Source: Oribacterium sp. UBA6992 (GTDB lineage: Bacteria > Bacillota > Clostridia > Lachnospirales > Lachnospiraceae). From it: 7,881 nucleotides of DNA. The notes beneath the pieces are model-generated. The model did no database searches. It worked only from the letters and a program-made list of their open reading frames with translations, and was not told where the DNA came from. Position numbers and translations under genes: made by a program. The stretch covers positions 6,432 to 14,312 of the forward strand of contig DJXY01000220.1 of the NCBI GenBank assembly GCA_002449915.1. The letters run 5' to 3'. Shown in pieces: positions 1-5,623 of the stretch; the first letter of the stretch is position 1, and every line of letters starts with the position of its first letter.

Positions 1-337
1 GGGGATAGAGAGTGGTGCATTGGAGATGCTTAAAAATTTTGACTGGCCCGGTAATTTTGCTCAGCTGAAACGTGTTATGCGGGAATTGGTGTCAAGAAGC
101 AGCGAAACCATTACATTGGCAGAAACTGCACGGATTCTGTCTATGGAGTCGCGGGAGGTTTTGGCTGATGTATCGCCGGCTGCAGAACAGGAACCGATGC
201 GCTTGGATCGTACACTGGATGAGATTAACCGGGACATTGTGCGGCGAGTTCTTAAAGAATGCAAACAAAACCAGACATTGACGGCAAAGCGACTGGGCAT
301 ATCCCGCACTACAGTCTGGAAACTGATGAAACAGTAG
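1..337 (+). CDS. Sigma-54-dependent transcriptional activator, C-terminal end (5' truncated, PrpR-like)
   Basis: This is the last 111 or so residues of a gene that begins before the window; the frame is open from base 2 and ends at TAG 335-337. The motif WPGNFAQLKRVMRELV is the end of the AAA+ domain of sigma-54 (RpoN) activators. The C-terminal stretch NQTLTAKRLGISRTTVWKLM is a Fis-type helix-turn-helix that binds an upstream enhancer-like site. In the family, the AAA+ domain hydrolyses ATP to open the RpoN-polymerase complex, and the missing N-terminal part senses the signal. The FAQLKRV variant of the WPGN motif is, to my knowledge, common in Clostridia activators with a PrpR_N-type sensor; that sub-assignment is inference. 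The in-frame TTG at base 20 is not a real start, because the reading continues upstream of it. The regulated genes are probably left of the window. No convincing terminator lies in the 44 bases before the convergent padR-family gene. Confidence 0.88.
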   Translation, partial: GIESGALEMLKNFDWPGNFAQLKRVMRELVSRSSETITLAETARILSMESREVLADVSPAAEQEPMRLDRTLDEINRDIVRRVLKECKQNQTLTAKRLGISRTTVWKLMKQ

Positions 338-381
338 CGAGGCTGCTATTATGGACTGCAGGATTATATACATTATAAGCT

Positions 382-921
382 CTACATGCGGTCCAGGCAT
401 TTATGAAGCCATTCCAGATAGGATTTCTCGCGCAGGATCGCTCCCTCCAGGACCATGTAGTCTCCATATGCCTGAGTGCAGATTTCGGGCGGAACATTAC
501 CGTAGGTGTCAGACATGATATGCATGAGCTTTGCGAGAGATTTCTCGTGCTGCAGTACAGCGTTGTCAAGATGCTGAGATAGCTCTTGCGGAGTCATATT
601 TTCGCAGAAATACATACGTAGCCTAAACACATCCTTGGGCGTAGGTGCGAGAGGTTCATCCTCCGAAAGCCACGCTGCAAATTCCTTTTTTCCGGCATCA
701 GTGATGGTATACATCTTTTTTTCAAATTTATCGGTAAGATTGACGAGTTCGCAGGTGATCAGCCCCTCCTCTGTAAGGCGGTTCAGCTCTGGATATACCT
801 GGCTGTGCTTGGCATGCCAGAAATTTGCAAGTTTATTATTGTTGAATTCTCTGGTGATATCATATCCGCTCATAGACTGACGATTGATCAAACCGAGAAG
901 TGCATACTTAAGTGTCCGCAT
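382..921 (-). CDS. PadR-family transcriptional regulator
   Basis: A 179-residue winged helix-turn-helix repressor, close to the usual length of PadR itself. The N-terminal domain (about 1-85) has the family pattern: LKYALLGLI at 4-12, SGYDI at 18-22, a recognition region with HSQVYPELNRLTEEGLI at 39-55, then a wing leading into YTITDAGKKEF. Residues from about 90 on form the helical PadR C-terminal (Vir_act_alpha_C-like) dimerisation domain. I chose the ATG at 919-921 because GGAGG (926-930 on the complement) lies 4 bases upstream. An in-frame ATG six codons earlier would place that ribosome site inside the gene. PadR proteins usually repress detoxification, efflux or phenolic-acid genes and often themselves. 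No target gene is adjacent here: the sigma-54 activator converges on it and the region upstream is non-coding. The ligand cannot be told from sequence. A promoter and perfect dyad upstream suggest autoregulation. Confidence 0.92.
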   Translation of the reverse strand: MRTLKYALLGLINRQSMSGYDITREFNNNKLANFWHAKHSQVYPELNRLTEEGLITCELVNLTDKFEKKMYTITDAGKKEFAAWLSEDEPLAPTPKDVFRLRMYFCENMTPQELSQHLDNAVLQHEKSLAKLMHIMSDTYGNVPPEICTQAYGDYMVLEGAILREKSYLEWLHKCLDRM

Positions 922-943
922 ATATCCTCCGGAAAACACCGGA

Positions 944-968
944 TCCTGTAAGTTAGATACTTACAGGA
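944..968. promoter_or_regulatory. Perfect inverted repeat, candidate PadR operator
   Basis: TCCTGTAAG at 944-952 and CTTACAGGA at 960-968 are exact reverse complements separated by 7 bases (ttagata). The dyad lies between the padR-family ribosome site and its predicted promoter, about +7 to +31 from the expected start point. A bound dimer there would block initiation or early elongation. PadR proteins bind dyads of this size, often in their own promoter region. That this protein binds this site is inference. Confidence 0.55.
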
Positions 969-981
969 CCTATGGGTTATA

Positions 982-1010
982 ATTACATTACCATAGCACG
1001 ATTTTAGCAA
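982..1010 (-). promoter_or_regulatory. Predicted promoter of the PadR-family gene
   Basis: On the complement, TTGCTA (1005-1010) is followed after 17 bases by TGTAAT (982-987). These match the vegetative -35 and -10 consensus at 4/6 and 5/6 positions. The expected start point is near base 975, which gives a leader of about 55 bases containing the inverted repeat at 944-968. Confidence 0.5.
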
Positions 1011-1058
1011 AAAATGGCAGTATTTCATGTATTTTATCAGAGGCTTTTAAAATGTTTT

Positions 1059-1100
1059 AAAAACAAACCCCGCCGGAACTGTTTCGTTCCGACGGGGTTT
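1059..1100 (-). terminator. Strong intrinsic terminator hairpin
   Basis: The arms 1065-1079 and 1086-1100 form a 15-bp stem with one mismatch (c1073 opposite a1092) around a 6-base loop. On the complement the stem is followed by GTTTTT (1064-1059), a proper T tract. On the forward strand the tail is only TTTactaTTTcTaTT, so the leftward direction is favoured although some bidirectional use is possible. No protein gene in the window ends here on either strand. Confidence 0.65.
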
Positions 1101-1119
1101 ACTATTTCTATTAAGGAAA

Positions 1120-1154
1120 GAACTTTATTGGAAGGGGGGAGAAATATAAAGTTC
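1120..1154. repeat. Perfect 9-bp inverted repeat with purine/pyrimidine-rich loop
   Basis: GAACTTTAT (1120-1128) and ATAAAGTTC (1146-1154) are exact complements around a 17-base loop. The loop reads GGAAGGGGGGAG on the forward strand and CTCCCCCCTTCC on the reverse. It is one of the stems of the candidate small RNA. Confidence 0.6.
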
Positions 1155-1171
1155 TATTTGTCAAAGGGGGT

Positions 1172-1196
1172 CTCCACAGCCATCCCGGCTGTGGAG
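1172..1196. repeat. Perfect 10-bp inverted repeat
   Basis: CTCCACAGCC (1172-1181) and GGCTGTGGAG (1187-1196) are exact complements around a 5-base loop. On the forward strand a T7 run (1212-1218) follows only after 15 bases, too far for a standard terminator. The right arm contains GGAG just before the codons ATG AGT ATG. Confidence 0.65.
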
Positions 1197-1220
1197 TATG
1201 AGTATGAAAAGCTTTTTTTG

Positions 1221-1248
1221 TTGTTACATCTCTGTAACTGTCTATAAT
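1221..1248 (+). promoter_or_regulatory. Distal promoter candidate for mreB, with internal palindrome
   Basis: TTGTTA (1221-1226) and TATAAT (1243-1248) are spaced by 16 bases, a 4/6 and a 6/6 match. The start point would be near 1255, giving a leader of about 177 bases before mreB. The palindrome GTTACA-tctc-TGTAAC (1223-1238) overlaps the -35 box and fills most of the spacer. It could be an operator, or it could be the first hairpin of a leftward RNA. Confidence 0.4.
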
Positions 1249-1331
1249 ATACCGGAACTTTGTGTCTGAAATATGTCTCGCCTCTAAAATAAGTCTAAAA
1301 ATTATTAACAAAAAATGAAATTGAGAAGCTC

Positions 1332-1375
1332 TTTAAAAACGATGGTGTTTCCGTTATACTTAGTAAGACTATAGT
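1332..1375 (+). promoter_or_regulatory. Proximal promoter candidate(s) for mreB
   Basis: TTTAAA (1332-1337), 17 bases, then TATACT (1355-1360) matches consensus at 4/6 and 5/6. An overlapping alternative is TTTCCG (1348-1353), 16 bases, TATAGT (1370-1375). Either gives a short leader that keeps the hairpin at 1387-1421. Which one is used cannot be decided by eye. Confidence 0.4.
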
Positions 1376-1386
1376 ATAAATCGAGG

Positions 1387-1421
1387 ATCAGGTACCGGAG
1401 AGCAATCCGGGTCAGCCTGAT
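1387..1421 (+). promoter_or_regulatory. mreB leader hairpin abutting the ribosome binding site
   Basis: An outer stem, ATCAGG (1387-1392) with CCTGAT (1416-1421), encloses an inner stem, CCGGA (1395-1399) with TCCGG (1406-1410), around a 6-base loop. The outer right arm ends directly before GGAGG (1422-1426), the mreB ribosome site. Stacking or protein binding here could change translation initiation. No terminator T tract follows. Confidence 0.45.
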
Positions 1422-1431
1422 GGAGGATAGA

Positions 1432-2436
1432 ATGTTTTCACTTATTTCAAACGATATTGGTATCGATTTAGGTACCTCCAGTATTCTGATCTATATCAAA
1501 GGGAGAGGCGTGGTCTTAAAGGAGCCGTCCGTTGTTGCAGTCAATCGGGATTCCAACAAGGTTCTGGCGTATGGAGAGGATGCACGGCTGATGCTGGGCA
1601 GAACGCCGGAAAACATAGTGGCGGTCCGTCCTTTGAGACAGGGCGTGATTTCCGACTATACCTTGACGGAAAAGATGCTGAAGTATTTTATTACCAAGGC
1701 TGTCGGCAAGAGAACGCTGCGGAAGCCGAGAATCTCCGTCTGCATCCCGTCCGGTGCGACAGAGGTGGAAAAAAAGGCAGTCGAGGATGCTGCATATCAT
1801 GCAGGCGCAAGAGAGGTGATTATCATCGAGGAGCCGGTGGCAGCAGCAATCGGTGCGGGCATTGATATTTCCAAGCCTCAAGGCAATATGATTATTGACA
1901 TCGGCGGCGGCACCTCGGACATTGCGGTGATTGCCATGGATGGACCGGTAGTTTCCGAGTCCATTAAGGTTGCGGGAGATGATTTTGATGAAGCTATCTT
2001 AAGATATATGCGTAAGAAGCATAATCTCCTGATCGGTGAGCGGACAGCTGAGGATATCAAGATTAATATCGGATGCGCGACCAAGCGCCCGGAAAATGTA
2101 ACCATGGAGGTTCGGGGCAGAAACCTTGTAACAGCACTGCCTAAAACCGTGGTTGTAAGCTCGGATGAAATCATGGATGCACTGCTTGAGCCGGCAAGCA
2201 TGATCGTGAACGCTGTGCATAATGTCCTGGAGCGGACTCCGCCGGAGCTTGCTGCGGATGTATACGAACGCGGAATTGTCATGACCGGCGGCGGTTCTCT
2301 TTTATATGGACTTGACAAGCTGATGCAGGAAAAAACCGGCATCAACACCGTGCTTGCTGAGGATCCGCTGACTGCCGTTGCAATCGGTACCGGTAAGTTT
2401 ATTGATGTCGCCAATGGCGAGGACGATGATCTTTAA
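1432..2436 (+). CDS. mreB: Rod shape-determining protein MreB (actin homologue)
   Basis: A 334-residue bacterial actin that polymerises with ATP under the membrane and guides the elongation machinery for peptidoglycan synthesis. The actin-fold motifs are all present: phosphate 1 at NDIGIDLGT (7-15), the region around EEPVAAAIGAG (133-143) with its conserved glutamates, phosphate 2 at IIDIGGGTSD (154-163), and the adenosine motif MTGGGS (284-289). Length is normal for MreB, Mbl or MreBH; which paralogue it is cannot be settled here. I chose the ATG at 1432, giving MFSLISNDIG as in the family, because GGAGG at 1422-1426 lies 5 bases upstream. The in-frame ATG at 1420 would put that ribosome site inside the gene. 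No mreC or mreD follows; instead recD2 starts 28 bases downstream, so this looks like a stand-alone mreB/mbl-type copy. Two promoter candidates and a leader hairpin lie upstream. Confidence 0.95.
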   Translation: MFSLISNDIGIDLGTSSILIYIKGRGVVLKEPSVVAVNRDSNKVLAYGEDARLMLGRTPENIVAVRPLRQGVISDYTLTEKMLKYFITKAVGKRTLRKPRISVCIPSGATEVEKKAVEDAAYHAGAREVIIIEEPVAAAIGAGIDISKPQGNMIIDIGGGTSDIAVIAMDGPVVSESIKVAGDDFDEAILRYMRKKHNLLIGERTAEDIKINIGCATKRPENVTMEVRGRNLVTALPKTVVVSSDEIMDALLEPASMIVNAVHNVLERTPPELAADVYERGIVMTGGGSLLYGLDKLMQEKTGINTVLAEDPLTAVAIGTGKFIDVANGEDDDL

Positions 2437-2464
2437 TTAAAATCTTTTTAACTGGAAAGGATGC

Positions 2465-4786
2465 ATGGAACATTTCACAGGATATATTGACCATATTATT
2501 TTCAGAAGTGACAGTACAGGCTATACGGTAATGATCGGAATTGAGGAGGGGCACGAATATACCCTGGTCGGAACCGTACCCGGGCTGGAGGCTGGAGAAA
2601 ATATTGAGGCTGATGGACATGAAACGGAGCATCCAATCTATGGTAAGCAGTTTGTCATTGACTCCTACAGGTCGGTTACTCCCAAAACACAGGAAGCGGT
2701 AGAGAGATATCTTGGCTCCGGTGCCATTAAAGGCATCGGGGCTAGTATGGCTGCCCGGATTGTTAAAGCATTTGGGGATGATACCATGAGGATCATTGAG
2801 GAGGAGCCGGAACGGCTTGCCGAGGTTAAGGGGATTTCCCAGCGCAAGGCAATAGACATTGCATCCTCGGTAAATGCCAAAAAGGATATGCGGGAAGCGG
2901 TTATGTTTCTCCAGGAGTATGGCATTTCCGTAAATCTTGCCGGCAAAATCTATGCGCAGTATGGAAATGAGATGTATGATCTGATCCGCCAGAACCCTTA
3001 TAAAATGGCGGAGGATATCGAGGGTCTCGGGTTTCGCAGCTGTGATGAAATTGCAAAGCGTGCCGGTATAGGTGAGAACTCCGATTTCCGTATCGAGTCC
3101 GGCATTCAATATGCGCTCATGATGGCAGAGGGGAACGGACATAGTTATCTGCCACTCGAGGAGCTTTGGGAAAGTGCGGATCAGCTTCTGGGAATCCATA
3201 TTGACGATATCCGCCATTACCTTATGAATCTCCAGATGAACCGGAGAATCGTGGTCAAGGACAATAAGGTTTACCGGTCCATCTTGTACTATACAGAGCT
3301 TCAGGTCGCGATGCAGCTTAATGATCTTAACATTGCGGCGGGGCAGGAATTTGATCCGCAGATTGAAGCTTTAATCGATGAGATCATGGACGCGGAAGGG
3401 ATCGAGCTGGATCCGCTGCAGCGGCAGGCAGTTTCCATCGCGGCAAATTCCGGTCTGCTTGTGATCACGGGAGGACCCGGAACCGGTAAAACAACTACAA
3501 TTAATACCATGCTGCGTCTTTTTGAAAAGCAAGGCAAAACGATCCTCCTGGCGGCTCCGACGGGCAGAGCAGCAAAGCGTATGTCTGAAGCGACAGGCTG
3601 GGAGGCAAGGACCATTCACAGACTGCTGGAATATCAGGGAAGACCCGAGGAGAAGGGAGACCGGGAGAAAGGGGCGGAGACTAAAACCCGCGGGCATTTT
3701 GAGAGAAATGAAACCAATCCGCTGGAATGCGATGTCATCATTATTGATGAGATGAGTATGGTGGATATTTTTTTGATGAACTCTCTTTTAAAGGCGATTA
3801 CGCAGGGAACCAGGTTGATTATGGTAGGAGATGCCAACCAGCTGCCATCCGTAGGTGCCGGCAATGTGCTTCGGGACATTATCCAGTCGGAGGTGGTCCG
3901 GGTGATCAAGCTTACCCACATTTTCCGGCAGGCGGCTGAGTCCGATATTGTGGTCAATGCGCATAAGATCAATGAAGGCGAGGAGGTAGATCTTGCCAAA
4001 AAATCGAGGGACTTTCTGTTTATCCGCAGTGCGACGCCGGATCAGATCATTGCGGCCATTACTTCACTTGTCATAGATAAGCTCCCTAAATATCTTAATG
4101 TGAACCCGCTGGATATCCAGGTCATGACCCCGCAGCGTAAAGGCGCTCTGGGTGTGGAGCGTTTGAATGCTTTTTTGCAGGAGAAGCTCAATCCGAAGTC
4201 CAAGACGAAACCGGAGAAGGAGCTCAATGGAACGCTTTTCCGGCTCGGTGATAAGGTGATGCAGGTCCGGAATGACTATAATCTGATCTGGGAAATCCGC
4301 GGCAGGTACGGGATCCCGACAGAAAAGGGCGAGGGGGTTTTTAACGGAGATATCGGACTTATCCGGGAAATTAATACCTTTACACAGACGCTCACAGTGC
4401 AGTTTGAGGACCGATATGTAGAGTATGCGTTTAAGGACTGCGAGCATCTGGAGCTTGCCTATGCGATTACGATCCATAAGTCCCAGGGCTCCGAGTATCC
4501 GGCGGTGATCATACCGATGTATATGGGACCGCAGATGCTGATGAATCGTAATCTCCTGTATACGGCGGTCACCAGAGCCAAGCGATGCGTCTGCCTGGTG
4601 GGAAATCCGCAGGTTTTTGAAACCATGCTTCATAATGAGAGTGAGGCAAAACGGTATTCCTCTCTGGCAGATCGGATGCGGGAGATTGCCAATGGGGTGT
4701 CCGGCATAAGTATGCCTGAGGATTTTGCTGCGAATGCTGACGACGCAGAGTTTTCGCTGCCTCCGGAATGGGAGGATACAGAGTAA
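2465..4786 (+). CDS. recD2: RecD2-type ATP-dependent DNA helicase (superfamily 1)
   Basis: A 773-residue SF1B 5'-3' DNA helicase of the RecD2 (B. subtilis YrrC) group, which acts without RecBC and contributes to DNA repair and replication-fork maintenance. An N-terminal OB-like part is followed by tandem helix-hairpin-helix motifs (about 84-135, including GIGASMAARI and VKGISQRKA). The motor domain has Walker A GGPGTGKT (336-343), APTGRAAKRM, Walker B IIIDE (425-429), GDANQLPSVGAG, THIFRQ, AITIHKSQGSEY (667-678) and motif VI YTAVTRAK (699-706). Size agrees with family members of about 700-800 residues. The ATG at 2465 follows GGAAAGG (2454-2460) by 4 bases; an ATG at 2461 is out of frame. Residues about 392-411 are a charged, Lys/Glu/Arg-rich insert between the helicase motif Ia region and Walker B. 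The gene lies 28 bases after mreB and 32 before comF with no terminator, so co-transcription is likely. Confidence 0.95.
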   Translation: MEHFTGYIDHIIFRSDSTGYTVMIGIEEGHEYTLVGTVPGLEAGENIEADGHETEHPIYGKQFVIDSYRSVTPKTQEAVERYLGSGAIKGIGASMAARIVKAFGDDTMRIIEEEPERLAEVKGISQRKAIDIASSVNAKKDMREAVMFLQEYGISVNLAGKIYAQYGNEMYDLIRQNPYKMAEDIEGLGFRSCDEIAKRAGIGENSDFRIESGIQYALMMAEGNGHSYLPLEELWESADQLLGIHIDDIRHYLMNLQMNRRIVVKDNKVYRSILYYTELQVAMQLNDLNIAAGQEFDPQIEALIDEIMDAEGIELDPLQRQAVSIAANSGLLVITGGPGTGKTTTINTMLRLFEKQGKTILLAAPTGRAAKRMSEATGWEARTIHRLLEYQGRPEEKGDREKGAETKTRGHFERNETNPLECDVIIIDEMSMVDIFLMNSLLKAITQGTRLIMVGDANQLPSVGAGNVLRDIIQSEVVRVIKLTHIFRQAAESDIVVNAHKINEGEEVDLAKKSRDFLFIRSATPDQIIAAITSLVIDKLPKYLNVNPLDIQVMTPQRKGALGVERLNAFLQEKLNPKSKTKPEKELNGTLFRLGDKVMQVRNDYNLIWEIRGRYGIPTEKGEGVFNGDIGLIREINTFTQTLTVQFEDRYVEYAFKDCEHLELAYAITIHKSQGSEYPAVIIPMYMGPQMLMNRNLLYTAVTRAKRCVCLVGNPQVFETMLHNESEAKRYSSLADRMREIANGVSGISMPEDFAANADDAEFSLPPEWEDTE

Positions 4787-4818
4787 CGTAGAAGAGAGCT
4801 ATAGAACAGGAAAGAGGA

Positions 4819-5595
4819 TTGAAGGAGCATACAGATAACGTAAGGAAAATAAAATACAGGGTGGCAGTCACGTGTGCGGCAGAGAAAGCACAAAGGTGGC
4901 TGATTGACGCTCTGTTTCCCCGGAGATGTCCGGTTTGTGACCGTATCGTCGAGCCTAAGGGAGAGATGATCTGCAGCACCTGCCGTAAGGAGCTTGTATT
5001 TATAGAGGAGCCGGTATGCAAGGTCTGCGGCAGGCAGCTTAGCTCAGAGGAGCAGGAGCGGTGCCATCACTGTGAGAGGCATCATTTCCGCTTTGAGTAT
5101 GCCATTTCTCTCATGAATTATAATGAAACAGCAGCAAGAAGTCTCGCGGCTGTGAAGTATCGTCATCGGCGGGAGTATCTTGCGTATTACGCTATGGAAA
5201 CAGCGGAGAGGCTTGGACCGAAATTCCTCAGGATGCGGCTGGATGCTTTGATCCCCGTTCCGGTGCATGAGGAGCGACTAAGAGAGCGGGGATATAATCA
5301 GGCGGAGGTTCTTGCGGAGGAGATTGGCAAAAGACTAGGGATTCCGGTCTATGCGGCGGCACTCGGGCGTCGCAAAAACACCAAGGCGCTGAAGGAGCTA
5401 AATGCCGGACAGCGCCTTAAAAATCTGACAGCAGCCTTTTATTCTGGCTATATCCCACCGGACGTACGAAACGTCTGCATTGTAGATGATATTTTTACGA
5501 CGGGAGCGACAATGGAAGCCTGTACCAGGCTGCTGCTTGAAGCCGGCGTGGAACGGGTATACTGCTTCAGCTTAAGCATTCGCACGGATATCTGA
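4819..5595 (+). CDS. comF: ComF-family protein (zinc ribbon plus phosphoribosyltransferase fold)
   Basis: A cytosolic protein of up to 258 residues. Relatives (B. subtilis ComFC, Gram-negative ComF/GntX) assist uptake of single-stranded DNA in transformation, though the family also occurs in bacteria not known to be competent. An N-terminal zinc-binding region has four CxxC pairs: C37/C40, C52/C55, C67/C70 and C82/C85. The C-terminal part is a type I phosphoribosyltransferase fold with LIPVPVH, RGYNQAE and the signature VCIVDDIFTTGAT (219-231). The start is uncertain. TTG at 4819 has AGGA (4808-4811) 7 bases upstream, while an in-frame GTG at 4861 has poor support and would still keep all the cysteines. 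The gene follows recD2 by 32 bases as the last member of the mreB-recD2-comF run. Its stop lies 15 bases from the stop of the convergent LysR-family gene. Confidence 0.92.
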   Translation: MKEHTDNVRKIKYRVAVTCAAEKAQRWLIDALFPRRCPVCDRIVEPKGEMICSTCRKELVFIEEPVCKVCGRQLSSEEQERCHHCERHHFRFEYAISLMNYNETAARSLAAVKYRHRREYLAYYAMETAERLGPKFLRMRLDALIPVPVHEERLRERGYNQAEVLAEEIGKRLGIPVYAAALGRRKNTKALKELNAGQRLKNLTAAFYSGYIPPDVRNVCIVDDIFTTGATMEACTRLLLEAGVERVYCFSLSIRTDI

Positions 5596-5604
5596 GTCCG
5601 GAGC

Positions 5605-5623
5605 AGGAGCTCAAGAGCTTTTT
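5605..5623 (+). terminator. Weak possible terminator of the comF transcript
   Basis: AGCT (5608-5611), loop caag, AGCT (5616-5619) followed by T's to 5623 forms a 4-bp stem that G-T wobbles and one A-T pair can extend to 7. It sits just after the comF stop and overlaps the end of the LysR-family gene. The stem is short, so this is only a possibility; it is the sole terminator-like signal between the two convergent genes. Confidence 0.25.

Larger units (their letters stand above)
1059..1238 (-). ncRNA. Candidate small RNA ending at an intrinsic terminator
   Basis: Read leftward, four hairpins follow one another. GTTACA-GAGA-TGTAAC (1238-1223) has a GNRA-type tetraloop. A perfect 10-bp stem pairs CTCCACAGCC with GGCTGTGGAG (1196-1172). 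A perfect 9-bp stem pairs GAACTTTAT with ATAAAGTTC (1154-1120) around a C-rich loop. A strong terminator with a T tract (1100-1059) ends the series. TATTAT (1249-1244 on the complement) is a possible -10 box at the right distance from the first hairpin, but no good -35 box precedes it. Two C-rich unpaired stretches, at 1132-1141 and 1166-1170, would suit pairing with ribosome binding sites. No known RNA family was recognised. The same elements could instead act in the rightward direction, so strand and existence are both unproven. Confidence 0.33.
922..1431. other. Non-coding, structure-rich gap between padR-family gene and mreB
   Basis: This gap of about 510 bases has no credible protein gene. 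Two open frames in it (1014-1247 forward, 1111-1311 reverse) have no recognisable domain and no convincing ribosome site. It holds the padR promoter and operator, twin TTTTAAAA blocks (1045-1052, 1055-1062), a terminator hairpin (1065-1100), a 9-bp hairpin (1120-1154), a 10-bp hairpin (1172-1196), a small palindrome (1223-1238), two mreB promoter candidates and a leader hairpin next to the mreB ribosome site. The density of perfect inverted repeats points to an RNA-producing or regulatory region rather than spacer. Confidence 0.7.

Noticed and set aside
338..381. Bidirectional terminator between the sigma-54 activator and padR
   Set aside because: Only 4-5-bp A/T-rich or imperfect stems can be drawn and no T tract follows on either strand.
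1172..1218. Forward intrinsic terminator made of the 10-bp hairpin and the T7 run
   Set aside because: The T run begins 15 bases after the stem rather than directly after it, so it does not fit the usual terminator geometry.
1014..1247. 77-codon forward open frame in the padR-mreB gap
   Set aside because: No recognisable domain or convincing ribosome site before its start; it runs through the terminator stem and two other hairpins, so it is most likely chance.
1111..1311. 66-codon reverse open frame in the same gap
   Set aside because: It runs across the hairpins and promoter candidates, resembles no family I know, and has no GGAGG-like site.
1420..1431. Upstream in-frame ATG for mreB
   Set aside because: It would place the GGAGG ribosome site inside the coding sequence and adds MEDR before the family-typical start MFSLISNDIG.
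1878..2414. 178-codon open frame opposite mreB
   Set aside because: It lies wholly antisense to a clear MreB gene; its Ser/Thr/Ile-rich make-up is typical of the shadow strand of an actin gene.
2399..3217. 272-codon open frame opposite recD2
   Set aside because: Antisense to strongly conserved RecD2 coding sequence, with no recognisable motif and no ribosome site.
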